A stretch of DNA of 8,200 nucleotides from Candidatus Omnitrophota bacterium (GCA_030691725.1 JAUYDQ010000141.1:1-8200), one strand, 5' to 3'. Counted from the first letter of the stretch, positions 1 through 7,070 are shown. Made by a program: numbers and translations. Notes: generated by a model not told the origin, from the letters alone.

Positions 1-196
1 CTGCTGCAAATGTCACCTGTCCTCTTTCTCTCAATTCCCTAAGGAGTATATCAGCTTCCCGCCATGTATTCCATCCATTCTTACTATAAGTCTCTGCATG
101 AAAATAATTGCCTATGCAAGCGGCGGCATTACAGGGAAGAATTAGCAGTGTTCGTGCATTTTTTAGGTTTCGCAGCTGAATCCAAGTGCTCTTCAT
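1..196 (-). CDS. hypothetical protein, N-terminal part, cut by the window edge
   Basis: An open frame starts at the ATG at 196-194 and reads without a stop to base 1, giving the first 65 residues (it begins MKSTWIQLRNLKNARTLLIL). It then has a short Cys/Ala/His region and a charged stretch (WREADILLRELRERGQ) that looks helical. I do not recognise the family. The residues around 15-30 are moderately hydrophobic but too short and interrupted to call a signal peptide or membrane helix. The start lies 18 bases after the stop of the TPR gene on the same strand, so the two are probably co-transcribed. No clear Shine-Dalgarno precedes the ATG, so the start is tentative. Amino-acid composition looks coding; the function is unknown. 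Confidence 0.6.
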   Translation of the reverse strand, partial: MKSTWIQLRNLKNARTLLILPCNAAACIGNYFHAETYSKNGWNTWREADILLRELRERGQVTFAA

Positions 197-214
197 AATA
201 TTATTCTACCGTTA

Positions 215-796
215 TTAAACACCACTTTTGAAGCAATAAATCTCATTTCTTTTCTGATAATAAAACTCGAGTATATTGAGGTATTCCTCATTCTGGGGTT
301 CTATTTGTAAGGCTTTCTTAACACAACATAGTGCCTTTTCGATATATTTAATCTCTTCTTTTCGATTTTTAGAAAACAAAGACTTGGAATAGTCGTCACT
401 TATTGAAGATAAAGGCCGCGTGCTGGCCACTTCACCAGCAACAAGAGCAATCCAGTAGTATGTCTCGGCTAAAAGAGCCCAAGCAGAAGCATAGCTCCGG
501 TCTTCTCGAATTGCCATTATGCAATAATATCGTACATGCTTTTTATATAAAAGATTTTCATCTGGATCGAAATCGTACGTCCTGTAAAGAATTGCTAAGG
601 TATAGTATATTAGTGCGTCTTTGTGCTGGGTGAGCAGTTTTTTACAATAGTTGATTCTCCGATTTGTCTCAATGCAATTCCTAATATATAACACAGCTGA
701 CTCTTCCTCTGACATTTCCTCTTCTTCTGAATAATCTTCTAAATAATCCTCATCCTCATCGAGCCAGCTTTTTAATAAATCTTTATTATACCCCAT
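215..796 (-). CDS. TPR-repeat protein with acidic N-terminus
   Basis: A 193-residue protein. The start is the ATG at 796-794 (MGYNKDLL) because AGGAGGGAG sits just upstream on this strand. The longer frame starting at 838 would translate through a terminator hairpin. Residues about 10-35 are very acidic (runs of D and E). Two helical repeat regions look like tetratricopeptide repeats: one around residues 75-115 (ALIYYTLAILYRTYDFDP followed by AMAIRED-like and ASAWALLAETYYWIAL helices) and one near the C-terminus (a CVKKALQIEPQNEEYLNILE helix pair, with the typical A-x-x-x-x-P spacing). TPR proteins are protein-interaction scaffolds; the partner here is unknown. The protein is predicted to be cytoplasmic, with no signal peptide. 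Its expression appears to depend on a strong promoter and an attenuator-like leader directly upstream. A downstream gene follows after 18 bases. Confidence 0.8.
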   Translation of the reverse strand: MGYNKDLLKSWLDEDEDYLEDYSEEEEMSEEESAVLYIRNCIETNRRINYCKKLLTQHKDALIYYTLAILYRTYDFDPDENLLYKKHVRYYCIMAIREDRSYASAWALLAETYYWIALVAGEVASTRPLSSISDDYSKSLFSKNRKEEIKYIEKALCCVKKALQIEPQNEEYLNILEFYYQKRNEIYCFKSGV

Positions 797-906
797 AAGC
801 TCCCTCCTAAAACAAAAAACCTCCGCCGGCATACTCATGCCAACGAAGGTTTTGCTTTTTTAAAGTCCGGGATTTCCCCCTTCAAACTCGGGACAACCTA
901 ATTGTT
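797..906 (-). ncRNA. structured leader of the TPR gene (attenuator, riboswitch or sRNA candidate)
   Basis: From the predicted start near 906 to the TPR start codon there are about 110 nt of untranslated RNA. They hold a G-rich/C-rich stem region at about 863-893, where GUCC pairs with GGAC around a GGG-GAAAU-CCC hairpin. A full intrinsic terminator follows, then the Shine-Dalgarno only a few nt after its U-tract. A GAAGG segment in the upstream part can pair with CCUUC in the 5' arm of the terminator, a possible antiterminator. I do not recognise a known riboswitch class. It may instead be a short independent sRNA that ends at the terminator. The promoter and terminator are seen in sequence; the regulatory role is inferred. 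Confidence 0.5.
811..853 (-). terminator. intrinsic terminator just upstream of the TPR gene's ribosome binding site
   Basis: Arms 816-832 and 837-853 pair at 14 of 17 positions around a 4-nt loop. On the - strand the stem is followed by TTTTTTGTTTT. The + strand side is also followed by a T-rich run (850-861), so it could work in both directions. The T-tract ends at the Shine-Dalgarno of the TPR gene. Confidence 0.8.
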
Positions 907-912
907 AATTTG

Positions 913-940
913 AATATATCACAGATCACTACTTTGTCAA
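913..940 (-). promoter_or_regulatory. strong sigma-70 type promoter for the TPR gene leader
   Basis: On the - strand a perfect TTGACA (940-935) is followed after 16 bases by TATATT (918-913), preceded by TGA, the extended -10 form. The transcription start is expected near 906. It is the best match to a housekeeping promoter in the window and points at the TPR gene. Confidence 0.8.
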
Positions 941-1019
941 TGATTTTCGATACCAAATTAAGAGGAATTCCCTGTGCTGCAGACCGGAAAGGAATTTGAA
1001 AGGTATTCCCTCCCACTCG

Positions 1020-1057
1020 CCTAGAAGTACGGCGCGGCAGAAAGACTCTCTGTATAC
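1020..1057 (+). repeat. 38-bp imperfect direct repeat, copy 1
   Basis: It matches 7533-7570 in the same orientation at 30 of 38 positions, most mismatches being transitions. The best conserved part is CAGAAARACTCTCTGYATAC (1038-1057). It lies just beyond the 3' end of the last island gene. No integrase is nearby, so an attachment-site role is only a hypothesis; it may be a dispersed genomic repeat. Confidence 0.6.
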
Positions 1058-1120
1058 AGGTAGGATATAAATTTAATGTAGGAGAGACATTATTATTGGG
1101 GGTAATTTTATACAATAATG

Positions 1121-1678
1121 CTAAAACCTACCTTGCAAAATTCTTATCTTATTAAGTACTTCTTCAAATACAAGGTACTCGTGTCCTTTTAGTAATGCCC
1201 AATCGATTCCTTTGTTCTTGAACTCTGGATCCGAACCAATTTCAATATATGCTCGGTAGTTACTAAGTTTAAACAGGGTCTTATTTACTCTTTCCAACAA
1301 AAATAGATCACTTTTGATTTCCCGAGACTGCAACTTGTGTGCAATATTGTGCGCCAAATCATTTCGATGTTTTCTCAATTCTTGGATAGTCAAGACGTCA
1401 TCTGAATCTATGGCCTCCATGAAATCACGTAAATATAAAAGGCACGCTTCAAACTCATTCTTATGTCGAAACAAAACATCTTCTTCATAGGACTTGAACG
1501 GGCTTCCTTCGCTAAAAGTCATATCCATATAAAAAAACTTAATAGGCCTAACAATAAGACTCTTAACCAATTCGTACGCAACCAGAATTAATCCGGTATA
1601 GGCAAGTACCTGAGTAAGTTCTTCCTTTCTTAAACCACCTATCATGCTCATTTGCTTCTTGTTTCGTTTTTGACGCAT
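1121..1678 (-). CDS. small protein with RNxxxH HEPN-type motif
   Basis: A 185-residue protein, mostly helical by composition. The diagnostic piece is RNDLAH at residues 105-110 (R105, N106, H110), inside a helix reading LRKHRNDLAHNIAH. R-N-x3-H is the catalytic signature of many HEPN ribonucleases and abortive-infection toxins. Residues about 24-45 (LAYTGLILVAYELVKSLIV) are hydrophobic and may be a buried helix or a membrane segment. I do not recognise the exact family. The start is uncertain: the ATG at 1678 has no clear Shine-Dalgarno, and ATGs at codons 10 and 12 are alternatives. It lies 64 bases after the helicase stop on the same strand, so it is probably co-transcribed and possibly its partner. 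An RNase or toxin role is inferred from the motif alone. Confidence 0.75.
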   Translation of the reverse strand: MRQKRNKKQMSMIGGLRKEELTQVLAYTGLILVAYELVKSLIVRPIKFFYMDMTFSEGSPFKSYEEDVLFRHKNEFEACLLYLRDFMEAIDSDDVLTIQELRKHRNDLAHNIAHKLQSREIKSDLFLLERVNKTLFKLSNYRAYIEIGSDPEFKNKGIDWALLKGHEYLVFEEVLNKIRILQGRF

Positions 1679-1742
1679 AATGCTCGATAAAAGCTTATGC
1701 CCGCTTAAGTGCTATTTACTACGGTGGAATTTAATCGCTCTA

Positions 1743-3590
1743 TTAACTTTTTTCAGCCACTTGTGTTAATCTGTTCAGAATCTGTTTAGGTGGAATATCT
1801 CTAACAATTCCACATTCATTAATGAAACTTGATCTGCTCCTGCGCATAAAGCCGCCTCCACCAAATTTATGTCTATTTGCACTTTGACGACTAAAAGCCC
1901 AAGAAATCACCACCGAAACTCTTGCTCTTGTGAGAGCAACATATAGCAATCTTCTTTGCTCTTCTATGGTCTTTGCGGGTAAGTTAACTTCCTCCTCCAT
2001 AAAAGGAATAAACACATACTTAGCAGCTAAACCCTTTGAGCTATGCATAGTCATAAATTGCACTCCCTGGGAAGACAGTGACTCAATTGAACGCTTTTCA
2101 TCTTCTTCGTTAATTTCTTCGTAATCCGTTTTCAATTTTACTATTCGGCCAATTGCCTCTGTCAATTCAGGATATTCTTGAGAGAAAAATACTAATTTTT
2201 CATCGATACTCTTGCCTTCGCTAGAATCAACAGTTTTAATAAATTTCCCCAATGCGCCCCTTACCTTTTTGAACTCTTTTCTTTCAATTGTTTTATTCAA
2301 AGCTTCCCACAAGTTGCCACCCTCTTCTACCAAATCAAAAGTTATGGAGATTTTTAAAAACATCACCAGAAACATACGAAGAGCAAGATTATCGCCGTGG
2401 GCTTCGAGAAAACGCTCAAGATATCTTACAATTATGCAGGGAATATCTTTTTCTTCTTTTGTAAGCCTATCTTCAAGAGGGATATCGGGATTACTCTTGG
2501 CTATCGCTTTCATCAACTCAAGACCAAGTAACCTATAAGCACAAAGTACCTTAATATCTCTGGCTCTATCTGGATCATTTTGGATAATTGATTTTATTGC
2601 TTCGGCCAGAAATCTCGCTTCTTCTTTAGCGCTTTTTAAACAAACTGAAACAATATACCCACCGTCTGCCTTTTCATCCGTATCAGGCAAAGCGACTAAT
2701 TCAGGTTTTTCTATCCTTCCTTTCCTATTATTCTTATCGATTAAACTTTTACTTGCCTTGATAATTGGTGTGGGACACCTAGAACAAACTGGCAACTTAA
2801 TTGTCTTTGTTCCTAGATAGAGAACGGGAAACTCCACTATGCCAGAAGGGTCTGCGAATCTCCCTCCGTAAATACTTTGATCATCATCCCCAACGACCAA
2901 CAATTGGGAATCTTTTGAAATGAATTTAATTATATCCTGATCTGCTTTATTCAAATCCTGGTATTCATCAACTAAGATGAATGATTGCTTTGAGGATTCC
3001 TCTCGGATCACATCTGCATTCTCATTTAATATTTTGCACGCAAGATACGATACATCATACCAATCTATCACATTATAAAACTTTTTTAGTTTTTCATAGA
3101 CCAAAACAAAATCGCACATTGAAATAACCTTATTATTAGCCAGCTCTTCTTCATATCTCTCTAAAAAAGCATCTACTTTTGCTACTGCAATATTTCTATG
3201 CGCTAAAATATTTTTAATTTCTTTAAGAATATATTTCTTTTCTAGTTCCGCAAGGACGAGGAACGATGGATTCAACCCTACCCTAACTGCATAACGATGA
3301 ACAATGCCTTTGGCTCTAAAATGGAGTGTGCTGACATTTTCGAAGTTTACCGATAATGCTGATCTGGCTTCCTTCTCGAAATCACCTACCGCTGCATTAG
3401 TAAGCGTAGTAACAAAAAAATCTGTCAGCTGCCTTCCGTCTACTACTTGCTTTTTCATAGTTTCCAAGAGGCTAAAGGTCTTTCCTGTACCCGGACCAGC
3501 CAATATCAGCAAAGGCCCTTTAGAGTAATCATGGGATAAGACTTTTTCCGTAAATTCGCAACGTAATATTAGGGGATCTTTTATTGGCAT
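1743..3590 (-). CDS. UvrD/Rep-type superfamily 1 DNA helicase
   Basis: A 615-residue ATP-dependent helicase-like protein with the SF1A motif set in order: motif I AGPGTGKT (31-38), Ia TLTNAA (62-67), II LVDEYQDL (206-213, with Walker B D208-E209), III VVGDDDQSIYGG (232-243), V FMTMHSSKGL (512-521) and VI EEQRRLLYVALTRAR (543-557). The usual motif IV region (NYRS in UvrD) reads CSRCPTPI instead. It is shorter than UvrD/Rep/PcrA (about 670-720 residues), and its middle part (380-500) does not resemble the usual 2B region to my eye. Stand-alone helicases of this kind occur in defence loci, for example GajB of Gabija, but no GajA-type partner is seen. The ATG at 3590 lacks a clear Shine-Dalgarno. 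A 12-bp palindrome lies 10 bases upstream. The HEPN-motif gene follows after 64 bases. Confidence 0.93.
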   Translation of the reverse strand: MPIKDPLILRCEFTEKVLSHDYSKGPLLILAGPGTGKTFSLLETMKKQVVDGRQLTDFFVTTLTNAAVGDFEKEARSALSVNFENVSTLHFRAKGIVHRYAVRVGLNPSFLVLAELEKKYILKEIKNILAHRNIAVAKVDAFLERYEEELANNKVISMCDFVLVYEKLKKFYNVIDWYDVSYLACKILNENADVIREESSKQSFILVDEYQDLNKADQDIIKFISKDSQLLVVGDDDQSIYGGRFADPSGIVEFPVLYLGTKTIKLPVCSRCPTPIIKASKSLIDKNNRKGRIEKPELVALPDTDEKADGGYIVSVCLKSAKEEARFLAEAIKSIIQNDPDRARDIKVLCAYRLLGLELMKAIAKSNPDIPLEDRLTKEEKDIPCIIVRYLERFLEAHGDNLALRMFLVMFLKISITFDLVEEGGNLWEALNKTIERKEFKKVRGALGKFIKTVDSSEGKSIDEKLVFFSQEYPELTEAIGRIVKLKTDYEEINEEDEKRSIESLSSQGVQFMTMHSSKGLAAKYVFIPFMEEEVNLPAKTIEEQRRLLYVALTRARVSVVISWAFSRQSANRHKFGGGGFMRRSRSSFINECGIVRDIPPKQILNRLTQVAEKS

Positions 3591-3600
3591 TGTATTCGGA

Positions 3601-3612
3601 GTTTCTAGAAAC
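3601..3612. promoter_or_regulatory. perfect 12-bp palindrome upstream of the helicase gene
   Basis: GTTTCTAGAAAC is a perfect palindrome 10 bases before the helicase start codon. It is flanked by a TATAAC-like hexamer (- strand, about 3616-3621). Its position suits an operator that would control helicase transcription. No -35 box at good spacing is visible, so this is a suggestion only. Confidence 0.35.
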
Positions 3613-3716
3613 CGGTTATATTTTTTGTACTAGTCGGAGCATAACAAACTTTTCCTATTTTCGTACCAATTGCATTATTTATTGTTTCCCTTTAACATAT
3701 ATAAGACCACTCCACT

Positions 3717-4517
3717 CTATATTTTAACTGCGCCATCGAGTTTTCTATGAACAAAAGAAATAAAAGTCATGATGTCCAGCGCATCTAGTTCAGACATTGG
3801 CCATGAGATTTTTGGAGCATGGGCAACCGGGTTTCGAATTGCTCCAAATAGGCCAATCAGAAGATTTGAGAAACCCCTCTGTTCGCTTTTGTCCGTCTCT
3901 GTTTCAAGTGAGCTAAACGTAAGAATTGGCGATTTACCTGAGAATGCCGTGTTGACTAGATCTGCACCGTCTGAACCCAAACCAGACATGTCTCTAATAC
4001 GTTGTGCTACACCTTTTGTGGCTTCTAGGACGGCATGAAAATAGTTCTCTTCAAGTAGCTCGGCACGACAGTATTTGAGAACCTCAGGATGGACATTCCG
4101 GCTTTCAAGAGCAGCTTGAAGATGTCCTGCACGCGCAAGAGCGCCTTTTAGGGTGGTTTCTTTGCTTGACCTTGCGACCTTTCCGTCTTCTCTGACTTGG
4201 AAGCCGGAAAACGCAAGAACGACATTAAGTTTACTTCGTCGCCAGTCAAAAGCAGCTTTATCGCGAGCGTAGCTGACCGGATTCATCGCTCGATTAATAA
4301 ACATGATCAGATGATTACCAACGTGGTGCTTATTTTGAGCTCCAGCTAGCGCGTTGAAAAGCCGCTTCCATTTCGCGAGTTCGGACGAAACGTCTTCAAC
4401 ATTTATTTCCTGGAGAAGCCGTTCAATCTGAGAACCGGTAAGCCCACGCTCAGTGTCTGCTAGCACTTGGCATGCTGCTTCAAGATGCTGAGAATCAAAA
4501 GACTCGATTCGTTCCAT
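3717..4517 (-). CDS. TIGR02391 / Hypoth_Ymh family protein (HEPN-like)
   Basis: A 266-residue protein whose C-terminal half matches what I know of the TIGR02391/Hypoth_Ymh family (PF09509). It has ENYFHAVLEATKGVAQRIR (157-175), SDGADLVNTAFS (182-193), SEQRGFSNLLIGLFGAIRNP (211-230) and then VAH. The sequence RNPVAH (R228, N229, H233) is the R-x4-H motif of HEPN domains. The N-terminal half (1-140) is helical and specific to this subgroup. The molecular role of the family is not established; HEPN membership suggests an RNase or RNA-binding role. Base composition is visibly more GC-rich than its neighbours, hinting at separate acquisition. It sits behind the terminator of the upstream pair and has its own candidate promoter. 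No Shine-Dalgarno is close to the ATG; a GGGGGG lies too far upstream. Confidence 0.88.
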   Translation of the reverse strand: MERIESFDSQHLEAACQVLADTERGLTGSQIERLLQEINVEDVSSELAKWKRLFNALAGAQNKHHVGNHLIMFINRAMNPVSYARDKAAFDWRRSKLNVVLAFSGFQVREDGKVARSSKETTLKGALARAGHLQAALESRNVHPEVLKYCRAELLEENYFHAVLEATKGVAQRIRDMSGLGSDGADLVNTAFSGKSPILTFSSLETETDKSEQRGFSNLLIGLFGAIRNPVAHAPKISWPMSELDALDIMTFISFVHRKLDGAVKI

Positions 4518-4553
4518 TATTTTTTTATTCTGCCCCCCGTTAACACTTAAGGC

Positions 4554-4583
4554 ATTTTAAATCAGAATAATTCCTGATGAAAA
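4554..4583 (-). promoter_or_regulatory. candidate promoter for the TIGR02391 gene
   Basis: On the - strand TTTTCA (4583-4578) and TAAAAT (4559-4554) are 18 bases apart, with 4/6 and 5/6 matches to the sigma-70 boxes. An imperfect inverted repeat (TCAG...CTGA, 4562-4577) sits between the boxes and could be an operator. The candidate lies between a terminator and the next start codon, where a promoter is needed. Confidence 0.35.
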
Positions 4584-4602
4584 AGACCATTCTTACTGTG
4601 GG

Positions 4603-4630
4603 AAAAACCACCCGAACATATCGGTGGCTT
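4603..4630 (-). terminator. intrinsic terminator after the nuclease/HEPN pair
   Basis: On the - strand AAGCCACCGA, a TATG loop and a TTCGGGTGG arm with one bulged G form a stable hairpin that ends in TTTTT. It starts 19 bases past the stop of the HEPN/zinc-ribbon gene, so the nuclease and HEPN genes form their own transcription unit. Confidence 0.8.
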
Positions 4631-4648
4631 AGGTTAAGAATTAATTTG

Positions 4649-5467
4649 TTATGGCTTCCACATATCCTGCGCATCTGCCCTCATCTCTGAATCTCTTTCC
4701 TTATCTAAACATTCTCTGCAAATATTCATATCGTAAAATCCTGCCCCGGTCTCCGGATCGCCATCCACCCCTTCAACCTTAGTTATTTCTGATTCCCAAA
4801 CTTCTCGATGGCAAACGTCGCACTCGACCCGCTCTTCAGCGTGCCCACAAAGGGCACATTGCATTATAGATAAGTCAAAAGCTGATGCGCCACAAGAAGG
4901 ACATTCCCACGCTGGCTTTCCTTCTTCTGAAAGTTGTTTTTCCAACGCCGCGCCATGAGCTTCCCAAAATTCATATATTTCAATAAGTTCTTTCCATCGG
5001 TCATCTTTACGAAATTCTCGCTCTAAGTCTAACTGTAGATAACGCTTTGAAAAATCAAAAATAAGAGACAACATCCGTCCTATAATTCCCTTGGCCTCCT
5101 TCAGATTAAGCACGAACTCATAATGCTCTATGGCGTCCCTTATTTTCTTGCAAGAGTAAATTGTTTTCTTATACTCTTCGCTTAAAGAAATCCCGGCTAT
5201 TTTAAACAATCTTTCGGCAGCCTTAAGGGTACTTACAGTAAATGCCTCTTTTGACGGATATTTGTCCACATCTTGCCAAATAAAAGCCGGGTGGACTCTA
5301 CGTAAACGCTCTTTCAAGAGAAGCTCTATCGCATGCGCGACATCCCTAATGGCTTTTTTTAGATCCCCTGCTTCAACCCCATCGGGATTGGTAAGATGAT
5401 CAACTGCATGATTGAGCGAATCTTTGGCATTGTTAATCAAATCAAATTTAATAGGCTCACTCTTCAT
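4649..5467 (-). CDS. HEPN-like protein with C-terminal double zinc-binding domain
   Basis: A 272-residue two-part protein. Residues 1-150 are helical, with AIELLLKERLRRVHP (46-60) and SCKKIRDAIEHYEF (105-118). R110 and H115 give the R-x4-H pattern of HEPN domains, with D instead of the common N after R. The tail has four CxxC pairs: C189/C192 with C204/C207 (zinc ribbon) and C216/C219 with C250/C253, probably binding two zinc ions; this could recognise nucleic acid or protein. The start is the ATG at 5467, with AGGAG (5477-5481) 9 bases upstream. The frame overlaps the end of the nuclease gene by 11 bases, so translation is probably coupled. A terminator follows directly. RNase or toxin activity is inferred; an RNA-binding or regulatory HEPN is the alternative. 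Confidence 0.8.
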   Translation of the reverse strand: MKSEPIKFDLINNAKDSLNHAVDHLTNPDGVEAGDLKKAIRDVAHAIELLLKERLRRVHPAFIWQDVDKYPSKEAFTVSTLKAAERLFKIAGISLSEEYKKTIYSCKKIRDAIEHYEFVLNLKEAKGIIGRMLSLIFDFSKRYLQLDLEREFRKDDRWKELIEIYEFWEAHGAALEKQLSEEGKPAWECPSCGASAFDLSIMQCALCGHAEERVECDVCHREVWESEITKVEGVDGDPETGAGFYDMNICRECLDKERDSEMRADAQDMWKP

Positions 5468-7070
5468 TCTTATTTGCTCCTAAATTTAATTTCTCGGCTT
5501 GAGCTAATCGTTCTGATAAAGTATCCATATCCTCTCTCAATAGTTTTACTACTGCAGATGGCCGTTCAAACTCGTAAATTATTTTCAAGAGAGTACCTAA
5601 TGCAATATCTTGGATCAATTCCTGGCCTCCATACTTAATTCTAATTATACCATCATGTATATCTAATAAAATTATCTTGTTTTTTAATGCTTCAGATTTT
5701 ATTTTAAGATACTCCTTCCCTGTAACCCAAGAAGCGTCGATTCCCTTATTTTTGCAAAGAGCTACGAATCTCTGTGGCGAAAAATAGAAAAATAACGATA
5801 TTCTTTCAAAAAGAATATCGAAAACAAAACTCTCTTCTAACCCTGTAATGAATATGGGACGATGGGTAGGAAACTGGACTTTATCCCTCATCTCCCAAAC
5901 CGGCAATAACATATATTCGAAATGCTTCGTAACCGTTTTATCATCAAATTCTTTACCGTATGGACATTCTGACCAATCTTCGAAAAACATGTGCCACACT
6001 TGATGCTGAAAATCTTTCTTGCACACATCATTGGATCTTTTTAACTTAACAGTATTAAACGCGCATAGTATTAAACATTCATCTATAACTAGATATTGCT
6101 CGCCTTTCTTCTTTGCTATCCGTAATAACTGGTTAACTTCCTTATGATAAGTGACTGTAGACCTTGGCTTAACATCAGTTATTTTTGGTCTATTGAATTG
6201 AATATCTATCCCTACAGATTCATTGATATAATCTGAAGCTAGCTGCATTCTTTGTTTCTGTCTCAACACTCTTTCAAGCTGCTTCGTAAAAGGCTTCCCG
6301 TATTTTGAAACGAGTTCTCCGAATCTTTCACGCGTAGCGTGATCCGCTGGAGACATAGTTAACAAAGACTCAATATGGTCATTTACCATACCTTCTTTTA
6401 ACTCATAAAAACCGAACTGACCCGTTGGCAACCGCACAAGAAGATCTCCCACTTGGATACAAGAGGTAATATCAGTTATCAATGCAAAACTACTCTTGTC
6501 TTCGGAATTCAATTTATTGACTGTTGCCAACATACTTTGAAGTTGGGTGCTTTGTGATGGCCCAGGAAATACGCCTTGTATCAAGGCGCGAACTTTAGTT
6601 CCGTCGCCTCCCAATATTTGCCATGCGATTGAATCTGCAACCTCCCTAAGAAGCATAGACTCAAATAACTGCTCGGAATAAGCTTTCCCAACCTTAGAAT
6701 ATCGTGGAACCGGAGGTTTTCGATCCCTCTTATATCTCCTCACCTCCTCGCGGTAAGACTTTCTTAATTGAGGTATCTTTGCTTCAATTTCTGGCAACAA
6801 CCTTATGATTTCATTTTGCGCTACACTAAATCCGTAATGGCATTTTTCGAAGAACACTTTTTTTCTTCTAGTATTTAGTAAAAAGATGCGCGGCGATCCA
6901 AATAAACGCATACAAGTACTTCGAGCGCCATGATGGGCAGCATAATGAGAAATCCGTCTAACCGTTTTCTCGAACTCAGTATTTGCTTTATTTACCCGGT
7001 GAGCTAACCAAAATTCAATTATTTTATTTGGAATTATAATTGGAGGGACAAATTTCATGATTAATACCAT
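5457..7070 (-). CDS. PD-(D/E)XK nuclease-like protein
   Basis: A 537-residue protein of no family I recognise by name. Residues 138-230 look like a restriction-endonuclease fold core: a helix MLLREVADSIAWQILGG (139-155), then VGDLLVRLP (207-215) with D209, and after 13 residues the strand FYELKEG (221-227) with E223 and K225. D-x13-E-L-K is the classical PD-(D/E)XK catalytic arrangement. The N-terminal 120 residues are basic (for example KSYREEVRRYKRDRKPP), consistent with nucleic-acid contact. The C-terminal 300 residues, including VIDECLILCAFN and a short leucine-rich end, have no motif I can name. The ATG at 7070 and a second ATG at 7058 are both possible starts; neither has a good Shine-Dalgarno. 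It is the first gene of a coupled pair with the HEPN/zinc protein. Confidence 0.75.
   Translation of the reverse strand: MVLIMKFVPPIIIPNKIIEFWLAHRVNKANTEFEKTVRRISHYAAHHGARSTCMRLFGSPRIFLLNTRRKKVFFEKCHYGFSVAQNEIIRLLPEIEAKIPQLRKSYREEVRRYKRDRKPPVPRYSKVGKAYSEQLFESMLLREVADSIAWQILGGDGTKVRALIQGVFPGPSQSTQLQSMLATVNKLNSEDKSSFALITDITSCIQVGDLLVRLPTGQFGFYELKEGMVNDHIESLLTMSPADHATRERFGELVSKYGKPFTKQLERVLRQKQRMQLASDYINESVGIDIQFNRPKITDVKPRSTVTYHKEVNQLLRIAKKKGEQYLVIDECLILCAFNTVKLKRSNDVCKKDFQHQVWHMFFEDWSECPYGKEFDDKTVTKHFEYMLLPVWEMRDKVQFPTHRPIFITGLEESFVFDILFERISLFFYFSPQRFVALCKNKGIDASWVTGKEYLKIKSEALKNKIILLDIHDGIIRIKYGGQELIQDIALGTLLKIIYEFERPSAVVKLLREDMDTLSERLAQAEKLNLGANKNEE
5477..5481 (-). promoter_or_regulatory. 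ribosome binding site of the HEPN/zinc gene, inside the nuclease gene
   Basis: AGGAG on the - strand lies 9 bases before the ATG at 5467 and within the last codons of the nuclease frame. It fixes the start of the downstream gene and supports translational coupling of the pair. Confidence 0.7.

Larger units (their letters stand above)
854..1120. other. intergenic region between the HEPN-motif gene and the TPR leader terminator
   Basis: Apart from the promoter, leader and repeat listed separately, I find no gene here. A 77-codon frame on the - strand (882-1115) has non-protein-like composition and runs over the promoter. Around 970-1015 there are several GGAAT/ATTCC inverted repeats that could fold. 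At 1092-1119 ATTATTG and CAATAAT form a weak hairpin just after the stop of the upstream gene, but it lacks a T-tract. Confidence 0.5.

Noticed and set aside
797..838. Longer start for the TPR gene (14 extra residues from 838)
   Set aside because: The extension runs through the terminator stem and its T-tract; AGGAGGGAG points to the ATG at 796.
882..1115. 77-codon frame on the - strand
   Set aside because: It covers the strong promoter and the 38-bp repeat, has unlikely composition and no ribosome binding site.
1743..3590. A complete Gabija system
   Set aside because: The helicase could pass for a GajB-like protein, but no OLD-type ATPase/TOPRIM nuclease (GajA) is present next to it.
4518..4560. 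Integron attC-like site (GTTAAC next to a G-run)
   Set aside because: Only a GTTAAC hexamer fits; the paired R/L boxes of attC are missing.
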